Below, piece after piece: positions 26,443 to 34,376 of a stretch of 64,000 nucleotides of DNA; the first letter of the stretch is position 1, and each line of letters starts with the position of its first letter. The stretch covers positions 8,272 to 72,271 of the forward strand of contig JAQVBQ010000003.1 of the NCBI GenBank assembly GCA_028690215.1, in the 5' to 3' direction. The stretch comes from Bacteroidales bacterium. Its GTDB lineage: Bacteria > Bacteroidota > Bacteroidia > Bacteroidales > UBA932. The position numbers and the translations under genes were made by a program. The notes under the pieces were generated by a model. It saw only the letters and a list, made by a program, of their open reading frames with translations, did no database searches and had not been told where the DNA came from.

Positions 26443-27726
26443 TTAACTAAGCTGCTCCTCTTCAGGAGTGCTTTTCTCACTGTCACCTAAAATGAGTCTG
26501 GAGCTCTCGTCATCAAGAGCTTCAACTCCTTTTAGCTTCCTTCTGATAGCATTTGTCCTTGTTCCGACGAGTTTGTCTATATCATCCAGACCTCCCTGGA
26601 TGTTCTTTTGGGCTTTCTGAAGAAGTCCGCCAAATGTCTCAAATTCAGTCTTTACAGCACCGAGAATTCTCCAAACTTCACTGCTTCTCTTCTCTATGGC
26701 TAGTGTCCTGAATCCCATTTGAAGGCTGTTAAGAATAGCTGCAAGTGTTGTCGGCCCTGTTATTATTACTTTATATTTCTGCTGTATCTCCTCAAGCAAT
26801 GATGCTTTCCGTACAATCTCCCCGTATATACCCTCAAAAGGAAGAAACATAATAGCGAAATCTGTTGTGTATGGTGGATCTATATATTTGTCAAATATGT
26901 CCTTAGCCATTTTTTTAACAGCATTTTCCATACTCTTCTGTTCACTATCAATTTTTACAGGATCATTTGCATCATATGCATTTTGAAGCAGTTCGTACGC
27001 CTCTCTCGGGAACTTTGCATCGACCGGCAACCAGATATTTTTTATTGTATCATCCTTCCCGGGCAGTTTTATTGCAAATTCTACAAATTCCCTGCTACCA
27101 TGTTTAGTCTTGACATTTGCCTCATATTGATCCGGAGCAAGGATTTGTTCCAACAGCATTGAAAGCTGCACCTCACCTATTCCACCCCTCATTTTAACAT
27201 TGCTCAAAACTCTTTTGAGACCTCCGACATCCTGTGCAAGGACCTGCATCTCCCCCAGCCCTTTCTGTACTTCAACAAGTTGTTTTCCAACCGTCTCAAA
27301 ACTTTGTCCGAGTCTTTCGCTAAGAGTCTTTTCTAGTTTTTCCTCAACCACTCCCCTGATTTTTTCAAGCTTATCTTCGGTATGTTTAATCATTTCGTTC
27401 TGGCGATTTTCAATTTGGCTCAGTTTATCTTTCTGAATATCAGATAGCATATTCATACCTTTTTCCGAGGATTCCTGGAAGTTCTTAATACTTAAACCGA
27501 CTGATGCCGAAAACATTTTCAGAGCCTCATTGAGCTCATCCCTGTTTTCTTTCAGTGAGCGGGAGTGCTCCTCTCTGAGATATCGGATATCATCTGAAAA
27601 ACGGGTCTCTAACCGTTCAAGATTGCTCCGTATTGCAATAACCTTCTCGATTCTGACAATGAGAATAACCAACAGGATGGCTATTATCAGCAAAAATACA
27701 ATTGATATAATAATTAGTGTAACCAT
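26443..27726 (-). CDS. rmuC: RmuC-family DNA recombination protein
   Basis: The 427-residue protein has an N-terminal membrane helix (about 3-25) and a long coiled coil (about 30-175, rich in Glu/Lys). The conserved RmuC nuclease-like core follows: VKMRGGIGEVQLSMLLEQIL, LPVDAKFPREAYELL, DFAIMFLPFEGIYGE and ITGPTTLAAILNSLQMGFRTL. RmuC limits recombination at inverted repeats in E. coli; its biochemical action is not settled. It is convergent with carB and divergent from marR. A weak -7 candidate (TTAATTTG, one mismatch) lies just upstream. Confidence 0.95.
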   Translation of the reverse strand: MVTLIIISIVFLLIIAILLVILIVRIEKVIAIRSNLERLETRFSDDIRYLREEHSRSLKENRDELNEALKMFSASVGLSIKNFQESSEKGMNMLSDIQKDKLSQIENRQNEMIKHTEDKLEKIRGVVEEKLEKTLSERLGQSFETVGKQLVEVQKGLGEMQVLAQDVGGLKRVLSNVKMRGGIGEVQLSMLLEQILAPDQYEANVKTKHGSREFVEFAIKLPGKDDTIKNIWLPVDAKFPREAYELLQNAYDANDPVKIDSEQKSMENAVKKMAKDIFDKYIDPPYTTDFAIMFLPFEGIYGEIVRKASLLEEIQQKYKVIITGPTTLAAILNSLQMGFRTLAIEKRSSEVWRILGAVKTEFETFGGLLQKAQKNIQGGLDDIDKLVGTRTNAIRRKLKGVEALDDESSRLILGDSEKSTPEEEQLS

Positions 27727-27751
27727 ACAAGCAAATTAATGAAAATTCAGT

Positions 27752-27792
27752 TATATTTGCAATAGTAAATACTTATACTATCGTATATGATA
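27752..27792 (+). promoter_or_regulatory. marR promoter with two overlapping inverted repeats (putative MarR operator)
   Basis: TATATTTG at 27752-27759 matches the -7 consensus. Just downstream lies the dyad ATAGTA-N8-TACTAT (27762-27781), partly overlapped by TATC-N6-GATA (27779-27792), which covers the marR start codon. Dyads placed between promoter and start codon suit autorepression by a MarR dimer and would control the whole hdr operon behind it. Binding is inference. Confidence 0.5.
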
Positions 27793-28230
27793 CTAAATAA
27801 AAAGGTTGGAGTTTTCCTGAACCTGGTTCACTGCCGATTTAAATTATATTTAAGTACAATTTTTCAGAGGAACGGGTATGATATTACCCCGGAACAGTTT
27901 CTGGTTCTTGACACTCTTTGGGATGACGGTGTCCAATCTCAACAGGAGATAGCTGATAAGATCAAGAAGGACAAGAACTCTGTAACCAAATTGATAGATG
28001 CGCTTGAGAAGAAGGATTACGTTAAAAGGACTACCTTCAAACAGGATCGTAGGCTCAATCTTATCAACATAACTGAATCGGGATTACAGATTAAGGATCC
28101 TGTCACCAAGATAGCCATGGAAGCTACAAATCTGATAATAAAGGATATCCCTATTGAGGATCTGCACACTTTCATCAGAGTCTCTGGAAAGATGTTGGAT
28201 AATATGATAATTAATGAAGAGGTAAGATAA
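27787..28230 (+). CDS. MarR-family transcriptional regulator
   Basis: The 147-residue protein has the MarR winged-helix layout: N-terminal dimerisation helix, helix-turn-helix (SQQEIADKIKKDKNSVTKLIDALEKKDYV) and the wing KRTTFKQDRRLNLINITESG. It is the first gene of a run of five hdr-like genes, starting 1 base before hdrC, so it is probably their local regulator. The ligand is unknown; no cysteine lies in the usual redox-sensing position in the visible motifs. Confidence 0.92.
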   Translation: MILNKKVGVFLNLVHCRFKLYLSTIFQRNGYDITPEQFLVLDTLWDDGVQSQQEIADKIKKDKNSVTKLIDALEKKDYVKRTTFKQDRRLNLINITESGLQIKDPVTKIAMEATNLIIKDIPIEDLHTFIRVSGKMLDNMIINEEVR

Positions 28231-28231
28231 G

Positions 28232-28924
28232 ATGGGGAAACTATATGAAAAACTGACCGAGGACTACCGGTTCAGGGAAGGATTGAATGCTTGTATAAAT
28301 TGTGGTACATGTACAGCTATTTGTCCTGCTGCAGAGTTCTATAAGTATGATCCTAGGATTATTACAGATACTGTCCAATCCAAAAATGAGGAAGCTATCG
28401 AAGAGTTGCTCAAAGGTGACACAATCTGGTATTGTGGAGAGTGTATGTCTTGTGTAACGAGATGCCCAAGAAAAAATGCACCGGGTCTGATCATAATGGC
28501 TCTCCGCTCATTGTCTATGGACACAGGCCTTTTCATCCACTCGGAAAAAGGGAGACAACAATATGCACTTTCACTTGCTCTTAACAATAACATTCTGAAC
28601 TACGGCTATTGTGTATATCCCAGGACTTTCAAGTATAAGGCTCATCCTGAATATGGCCCTGTCGGTAAGTGGATTGAAGATAACCTTGATGCAGTTCACA
28701 AAAAGGTAGGCTCAAATCTGGATGGTGAGGGTCCAGGTATTCTGAGAAAAATCCCTGATGAGGATCTCAGGGAGTTAAAAAAGATTTTTGACGCAACTGG
28801 AGCAACAACCAGAATGGATACAATCGAGAAGTATTCAATTGAAAAAGCTGAAGAGATGGGTATGTCCAAGGAGGAGTATCTGAATCATATATTCACAACA
28901 TCATTAAAAGAACATCACAGATAA
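28232..28924 (+). CDS. HdrC-like iron-sulfur protein (two [4Fe-4S] sites)
   Basis: The 230-residue protein has two CX2CX2CX3CP sites: C21/C24/C27/C31 (ACINCGTCTAICP) and C68/C71/C74/C78 (YCGECMSCVTRCP). This is the HdrC pattern. The 150-residue C-terminal extension has no extra cysteine motif and is longer than methanogen HdrC, resembling the larger HdrC1 of sulfur-oxidiser Hdr-like complexes as I recall them. It likely wires electrons between the FAD subunit and the CCG subunit. Its stop overlaps the next start by 1 base (TAATG). Confidence 0.88.
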   Translation: MGKLYEKLTEDYRFREGLNACINCGTCTAICPAAEFYKYDPRIITDTVQSKNEEAIEELLKGDTIWYCGECMSCVTRCPRKNAPGLIIMALRSLSMDTGLFIHSEKGRQQYALSLALNNNILNYGYCVYPRTFKYKAHPEYGPVGKWIEDNLDAVHKKVGSNLDGEGPGILRKIPDEDLRELKKIFDATGATTRMDTIEKYSIEKAEEMGMSKEEYLNHIFTTSLKEHHR

Positions 28925-29940
28925 TGATAATAAACGGAAAGAAGAAAATTTGGAGTGAATATCAGAAAGATATACCCGAAGATCACTATTTTTATGTAAG
29001 AAGCTGCATCCGGCAAAACTTTTTCCCTGCTTCAGAAAAACTTTTTCTTGAAATTGTCAGGGATCGGCTCAATCTGGATTTCTTTGAAACAGAGCATCAT
29101 ACAACATGCGGGGGAATTGCCTACCATAGCGACACCATTCCACAAGAGACTGTAATGACTATTGTGGCAAGACAATTCGCTCTTATGACTGAGGCCGGCT
29201 ATAAGAATTATGTTGCTTCTTGTATAACATCATTCGGATTGTATACAGAAATACTTGATACATGGCACCATTTCCCTGAACTCGAGGCAAAAATCCGTGA
29301 TTACTTGTGGAAAACAACAAAAAGGGAATTTCAAAAGCCTGAATATCTTGCCCATGCAAGTGATGTTGTTTACAAATTACGCGATAAAATAGCAAGTCAG
29401 GCAAAATTTAGACTTGTAAACAAGGAGACCGGAGAGCCACTAAAAGTGGTAGAACACATTGGTTGCCACTACTCTAAGATGTTCCCATCGAAGGGTGTGG
29501 GAGGCGCAGAATATCCTTATGTTCTGACTGGAATGATTGAAGCCTGGGGTGGTGAAATAGTTGATTATCCGGAGAGAAGACATTGCTGTGGATTCGGATT
29601 CAGACAATATCTGGTCCAGGCAAACAGAGGGTATTCAATATCCAATACTCATAAAAAATTCGAATCAATGGCTCCGTTCAAGCCTGACATGATTATTACA
29701 AATTGTCCCGGATGTCCATATTTCCTTGACAGATGGCAATATGTGATAAAAGAGATGGAGGGGACGACATATGGGCCTGATGGAACCGGAATACCTGTAT
29801 TCACTTATGAAGAGGTGGCAGGGCTGGTTCTTGGCTATGATCCATGGTATCTCGGACTGCAGATGCATCAGACACCTGTTGAGCCTTTGCTTGATAAAAT
29901 TGGAATCAAATATAATAAGGAAGAAAAATATCTTTTGTAA
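28924..29940 (+). CDS. HdrB-like CCG-domain protein with degenerate first CCG motif
   Basis: The 338-residue protein has two CCG (cysteine-rich) domains. The second is complete: C181, C221-C222 (RHCCGFGF) and C261/C264 (NCPGCPY), enough for one noncubane-type cluster. The first is reduced: C28 and C62 and C100 remain, but the CC pair reads T61-C62 and the final Cys is S103 (SCITS). It should therefore differ from methanogen HdrB, which binds two noncubane clusters for disulfide cleavage. It overlaps both neighbours by 1 base, indicating strict co-translation with HdrC and HdrA. Confidence 0.88.
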   Translation: MIINGKKKIWSEYQKDIPEDHYFYVRSCIRQNFFPASEKLFLEIVRDRLNLDFFETEHHTTCGGIAYHSDTIPQETVMTIVARQFALMTEAGYKNYVASCITSFGLYTEILDTWHHFPELEAKIRDYLWKTTKREFQKPEYLAHASDVVYKLRDKIASQAKFRLVNKETGEPLKVVEHIGCHYSKMFPSKGVGGAEYPYVLTGMIEAWGGEIVDYPERRHCCGFGFRQYLVQANRGYSISNTHKKFESMAPFKPDMIITNCPGCPYFLDRWQYVIKEMEGTTYGPDGTGIPVFTYEEVAGLVLGYDPWYLGLQMHQTPVEPLLDKIGIKYNKEEKYLL

Positions 29941-30944
29941 TGAATAGAGAGATTTTAGTTATAGGAGGTGGTCCTGCCGGAATCGAATGTGCAAACTCGC
30001 TCATTTCTCTTGGATATAAGGTGTTTATTGTTGAAAAAAGCAGTGAACCTGGCGGGCATCTCAGAAAATGGGACAGGCTTTTTCCTTATGGTGTTTCTGC
30101 ATCCGAAACTCTTGACAAGTTGTTGCATAATTCGGGTAAGGCAATCTTTTTTTATGATACGGAGGTTCAGACAATAAACAAGGTCGATGGGAAATTTGTA
30201 ATTACACTCTCAGATGATACTCAGTTACATGTCTCCTCAATTGTTGTTGCAACGGGCTTCACACTGTTTCCTGCCTCAAAAAAAGAGGAATATGGCTATG
30301 GTATCTACAATAGTGTAATTACTAATGCTGACCTTGAAGATGGGTTTAAAACCCATAAAAAGGAGCTTTTTAAGGCTAATCGTGTAGGCTTTGTGCATTG
30401 CGTCGGTTCAAGAGATGAAAAAGTCTGTAACCGTCACTGTTCCAAAGTGTGTTGTGTGACTGCCGTAAAACAGGCATGTGAGTATAAGGATTTAAATCCT
30501 GATGCCGAAGTTTACTGTTTTTACATGGATTTGCGAATGTTCGGCAGAGGGTATGAGGATCTTTATCTGAAAGCCCAGAACAAATATGGAATAAGATTTA
30601 TAAGAGGAAGAGTATCCGAGGTTGCAGAAGATGTTAATGGCTCTCTTGTTGTGAAGGCTGAGGATACACTTACATCCAGACCATTGAAGGTTACTCTGGA
30701 TCTACTTGTTTTGATGAGTGGTATGTCAAAAAATCCTGATAATGATAAGATTGCGGAGATGCTTGGAATAGAGACTGAGGATGATGGTTTTCTTTCTATA
30801 CCTGAACCTACCTTAAATAACAGTCAGACAGGTTCTGACGGAGTATTTCTCGCAGGTTCTGTAACAGGTCCTAAAACACTGCCTGAGACACTTAATGAGG
30901 CTAGAGCTGCTGCTCTGTCGGTCCATAAATATTTATCAAGATAA
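29940..30944 (+). CDS. HdrA-like FAD/iron-sulfur flavoprotein (short form)
   Basis: The 334-residue protein has an FAD-binding GGGPAG motif (residues 9-14) and the HdrA/QmoA cysteine segment C154, C163, C167, C171 in HCVGSRDEKVCNRHCSKVCC. The MDLRMFGRGYEDLY segment and the closing VFLAGSVTGPKTLPETLNEARAAA are also family features. It lacks the N-terminal and C-terminal ferredoxin modules of bifurcating HdrA, so it is the short type seen in QmoA and in sulfur-oxidiser Hdr-like complexes. It is probably the flavin core of the complex encoded here. Bifurcation is possible but not shown. Confidence 0.88.
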   Translation: MNREILVIGGGPAGIECANSLISLGYKVFIVEKSSEPGGHLRKWDRLFPYGVSASETLDKLLHNSGKAIFFYDTEVQTINKVDGKFVITLSDDTQLHVSSIVVATGFTLFPASKKEEYGYGIYNSVITNADLEDGFKTHKKELFKANRVGFVHCVGSRDEKVCNRHCSKVCCVTAVKQACEYKDLNPDAEVYCFYMDLRMFGRGYEDLYLKAQNKYGIRFIRGRVSEVAEDVNGSLVVKAEDTLTSRPLKVTLDLLVLMSGMSKNPDNDKIAEMLGIETEDDGFLSIPEPTLNNSQTGSDGVFLAGSVTGPKTLPETLNEARAAALSVHKYLSR

Positions 30945-30949
30945 AAACC

Positions 30950-31285
30950 ATGAAAGAATTTGGATATTCATTGTCTCCCAGTTCCAGGGTTGACCTTGAT
31001 AAGGTTGATAAGATTAAACAAGAGCGTTTGTTTGTGTTGGAACCGGGTTTCAAAAAATGTATCAGCTGTGGATCCTGTTCAGCCACTTGTAGTGCAGGCA
31101 ACTTTACCGATGTAAGCCTCAGGAGGGCTATAGCATATATTCAGAATGGCCATGATAATGAAGCTGTCTCTTTACTCAAACACTGTATGTTGTGCGGGAA
31201 ATGCCTTGTTGTATGTCCAAGAGGAATAAACACTCGTAATCTTATCATGAACATACTTAAAGTATACGGGGAGAAGCAGATATGA
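30950..31285 (+). CDS. Second HdrC-like ferredoxin subunit (short)
   Basis: The 111-residue protein carries two [4Fe-4S] sites: C37/C40/C43/C47 (KCISCGSCSATC) and C79/C82/C85/C89 (HCMLCGKCLVVCP). It has no transmembrane segment. It starts 5 bases after hdrA and overlaps the following membrane gene by 4 bases (ATGA). Its place between the FAD subunit and the membrane subunit suggests it carries electrons from one to the other. Confidence 0.88.
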   Translation: MKEFGYSLSPSSRVDLDKVDKIKQERLFVLEPGFKKCISCGSCSATCSAGNFTDVSLRRAIAYIQNGHDNEAVSLLKHCMLCGKCLVVCPRGINTRNLIMNILKVYGEKQI

Positions 31286-33075
31286 GAGAGAGATTTCTTT
31301 TTGGTTATGATCCTTTTGTGTTGCCATTCACACTTGGAATGGTTTTTATTGTTCTCTATCTTTTGATAGGATCTGTCAGGATTATTTTAGCTCTTAACAA
31401 GGAGGAGAGATTATTGTTGCTAAAGTCTCTTAATCCCAGACAGTTGCTCGTAACAGCCAAGGATGTATTTGTAGATTGCCTATTGCATGTTAAAGTATTC
31501 AAAAGGAATCTACTTCTTGGTTATATGCACTTTAGCATTGCTTTCGGATGGTTCATGATAATACTTGTGGGACATCTTGAGGTTATCCTTTACACTCCAC
31601 AAAGAAATGGAGTGCTCTATTATCCGGTCTTCTTCCGTTATTTTGTTATGGAGACTCAACAGACATTAAGAGGTGCATTTTTTTTCTTCCTGATGGACCT
31701 TTTTCTGCTGATGATTCTTTCCGGTGTTGCTCTTGCGATATTCAAGCGTTTCAGATCAATGGCACTTGGCATGAGGAGAACTACAAAGCTTAAAATCGGT
31801 GACAGGTTTGTTCTCTACTCACTCTGGGCAATTTTCCCTTTGAGACTTCTTGCAGAGAGTTTTACCGCAAATATAAGTGGGGGCAGTTTTCTCACAAAAT
31901 CCATTAACCACCTCGTACATGGATTTGTCACAAATCCTGACAATGCTTTACCAATCTGGTGGAGCTACTCCATTGCACTTGGTATATTTCTCTTTACCCT
32001 GCCTTTCTCAAGGTATATGCACATTCCTACTGAGATAATTCTAATATTTCTCCGTAATGCGGGGATAAAATCGACAAGTTACAGAAACGGTTATGCAGAG
32101 TCTGAGATTTACTCCTGCTCAAGGTGCGGTATCTGTATTGATGCTTGTCCGATGGGCATTAACCGGGGGGATATCAAATTCTCTTCAGTTTATACTATCA
32201 GATTGTTGAGACGAAGGGAGAATCCTCTTGAGGGGGTTGATAAGTGCCTTATGTGCAATAAATGTGTCGAAGTCTGCCCTGTAGGAATCAACTCAACCAG
32301 GTTGAAACTTCTATACAGGCAAAGTGTTAACGATTCAGGACAACATGATTTTTCATACCTATCACCCTTGAAAGAGAGTGACTCGTCCGGAAAAGTTTTA
32401 TACTATGCTGGTTGTATGACCCATCTTACTCCCGGCATTTACCGTTCTCTTTTCAATATCCTTGATAAAGCAGGAGTAGAATACTCTTTCATGGACAAGG
32501 ATGGTTCTGTTTGTTGCGGGCGACCTCTGATGCTTTCAGGAGATATTAAAGGGGCCTCAGAGTTGATTGAAAAAAATACAAAATTGATCAAAGCTTCCGG
32601 ATGTAAGACATTACTGCTCTCCTGTCCTATCTGTTACAAGATTTTCAGGGAGGAGTACAAACTAGAAGGCATAGAGGTTATACATCACTCAGAGTATATA
32701 AATAATCTCTTAAAAGGTGGAAAAATAAAGGTTAAAAAAGGGATAGAGAGATATGTCTATCACGATCCATGTGAATTGGGAAGAGGTGCAGGAATTTATG
32801 AACAACCTAGGGAATTACTTTCAGAAACCGGTATTTTAATAGAGTCTCCAGAGGAGAGAGGCGAAAGTGTCTGCTGCGGGGGAAGTCTGGGCAGCCTTAC
32901 GATGTCATACGACAAACGAAGAAAAATTAGTGAGCACTCTTTGGAATTACTCAATACAAATAATCCGGATATTGTTGCAACAGCTTGCCCTCTGTGTATG
33001 AGGACATTCTCTCCGCTTAACAAAAAGTCTGAAACTGAAGATATTGCACAGATAATATCAAGAAACTTAATATAA
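31282..33075 (+). CDS. Membrane HdrE-HdrD-like fusion (heme-b-type membrane domain, two [4Fe-4S], two CCG domains)
   Basis: Residues 1-250 hold about five transmembrane helices with histidines suited to heme b ligation (GYMHFSIAFGWF, GHLEVIL, INHLVHGF), like HdrE/DsrM/NarI-type subunits. Two ferredoxin sites follow (CSRCGICIDACP and CLMCNKCVEVCP). Then come two complete CCG domains: YYAGCMTH / SVCCGRP / SCPICYK and YHDPCELG / SVCCGGS / ACPLCMR. The order equals a DsrM plus DsrK, or HdrE plus HdrD, fusion. It likely exchanges electrons with menaquinone and carries out chemistry at the noncubane clusters; the substrate is unknown. Confidence 0.88.
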   Translation: MRERFLFGYDPFVLPFTLGMVFIVLYLLIGSVRIILALNKEERLLLLKSLNPRQLLVTAKDVFVDCLLHVKVFKRNLLLGYMHFSIAFGWFMIILVGHLEVILYTPQRNGVLYYPVFFRYFVMETQQTLRGAFFFFLMDLFLLMILSGVALAIFKRFRSMALGMRRTTKLKIGDRFVLYSLWAIFPLRLLAESFTANISGGSFLTKSINHLVHGFVTNPDNALPIWWSYSIALGIFLFTLPFSRYMHIPTEIILIFLRNAGIKSTSYRNGYAESEIYSCSRCGICIDACPMGINRGDIKFSSVYTIRLLRRRENPLEGVDKCLMCNKCVEVCPVGINSTRLKLLYRQSVNDSGQHDFSYLSPLKESDSSGKVLYYAGCMTHLTPGIYRSLFNILDKAGVEYSFMDKDGSVCCGRPLMLSGDIKGASELIEKNTKLIKASGCKTLLLSCPICYKIFREEYKLEGIEVIHHSEYINNLLKGGKIKVKKGIERYVYHDPCELGRGAGIYEQPRELLSETGILIESPEERGESVCCGGSLGSLTMSYDKRRKISEHSLELLNTNNPDIVATACPLCMRTFSPLNKKSETEDIAQIISRNLI

Positions 33076-33100
33076 TTACTATAATTCAAAATTACAATTA

Positions 33101-34375
33101 ATGACTAGCTACAAACTTCAGAATATCTCTACCGGCAGGATATTCGATGATACAGGTTGGCTACTGGCTGATCCGGAGGCATCTGAACCATCATTGGTCA
33201 GAGCTGTATATCAAAACAAACAGTTTACAATTGACAACAATAAAGATGGTTTCTATAAGTTTTCAAATTGGCTGCCTATATGCAGAACACTTGAAAACTC
33301 AGCGCCTACTGTAACATACAAGAGCACGGAACTAGCTAAAGCTTTGGGACTCTCCAATCTTTATATAAGTTTTAGCGGATATTGGCCGGAAAAAGGTGCG
33401 AAAATGACAACCTGCTCGTTCAAAGAGACAGAGGCTTACTCTGTTTGTGCGCGTTTTATACCTGAAAAAGACAAGATAATGGTTGTCGCTTCTGCAGGAA
33501 ATACTGCAAGGGCTTTTGCCAGAGTATGTTCCGACAATTTAATTCCTTTGGTTGTATGTATCCCGGAAGACAATATTGATGCCTTATGGTTTGAAAAACC
33601 ACTTGCAGACTGTGTTAAGATTGTATGCACACCAAAAAAGACCGACTATTTTGATGCTATTGATTTGGCAAACAAGATATGTAAGTCACCTCTTTTCTTT
33701 GAAGAGGGAGGGGCAAAAAATGTTGCCAGAAGAGATGGAATGGCCACTACCCTTCTATCTGCAGTATCTGTTATCGGAAGGATACCTGATTACTATTTTC
33801 AGGCAATCGGCAGTGGAACCGGCACAATAGCAGTTTGGGAGGCTAATCTCAGATTAATTGATGACGGACGTTTTGGTAATCATAAAATGAGACTAATGCC
33901 TTCTCAGAACTATCCATTTACACCGATGTACGATGCATGGAAGGCAGGAAGCAGGGCTCTTCTCCCTTTCAATGATGATGAGGCTCGTGATAAGGCTCTT
34001 CAGATTAAAGCCAAGGTGCTTTCAAACAGAAGACCTCCCTACTCTGTTCCGGGCGGTTTGTTTGATGCACTGACTGACACAAAAGGTGACATTGAATATG
34101 CAAATAACCAAGAGTCAGAGGAGGCTTGTGAGCTTTTCAAAAAAACAGAGGGGATAGATATCTATCATGCTTCAGGTATAGCTATTGCCGGGATGATCAA
34201 GAGTATTAACTCCGGAAAGGTTGACAAGGATAAGGTTATCATGTTAAATATAACCGGAGGCGGAGAAGAGAGATTTAAATCCACTCACAAAGTTGCTTTG
34301 GGAAGACCAGATCTTATTATTGATAACAAAACAGATGTAAAAGATATTTATACATCAGTTGAAAAGCTTTTCTAA
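33101..34375 (+). CDS. Cysteate synthase-like PLP enzyme (threonine synthase paralogue)
   Basis: The 424-residue fold-type-II PLP enzyme has Schiff-base lysine K108 in TCSFKETEA, the SAGNTARAFAR loop, and the phosphate-binding GSGTGTIAVWEA. Overall it matches the cysteate synthase branch, which makes L-cysteate from O-phosphoserine and sulfite, rather than ordinary threonine synthase. In archaea cysteate feeds coenzyme M; in Bacteroidota it can feed sulfonolipid (capnine) synthesis. It begins 25 bases after the Hdr fusion gene with no terminator between, and SulP follows, so sulfur metabolism is the likely theme. The branch is assigned from memory of the family. Confidence 0.75.
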   Translation: MTSYKLQNISTGRIFDDTGWLLADPEASEPSLVRAVYQNKQFTIDNNKDGFYKFSNWLPICRTLENSAPTVTYKSTELAKALGLSNLYISFSGYWPEKGAKMTTCSFKETEAYSVCARFIPEKDKIMVVASAGNTARAFARVCSDNLIPLVVCIPEDNIDALWFEKPLADCVKIVCTPKKTDYFDAIDLANKICKSPLFFEEGGAKNVARRDGMATTLLSAVSVIGRIPDYYFQAIGSGTGTIAVWEANLRLIDDGRFGNHKMRLMPSQNYPFTPMYDAWKAGSRALLPFNDDEARDKALQIKAKVLSNRRPPYSVPGGLFDALTDTKGDIEYANNQESEEACELFKKTEGIDIYHASGIAIAGMIKSINSGKVDKDKVIMLNITGGGEERFKSTHKVALGRPDLIIDNKTDVKDIYTSVEKLF

Positions 34376-34376
34376 A

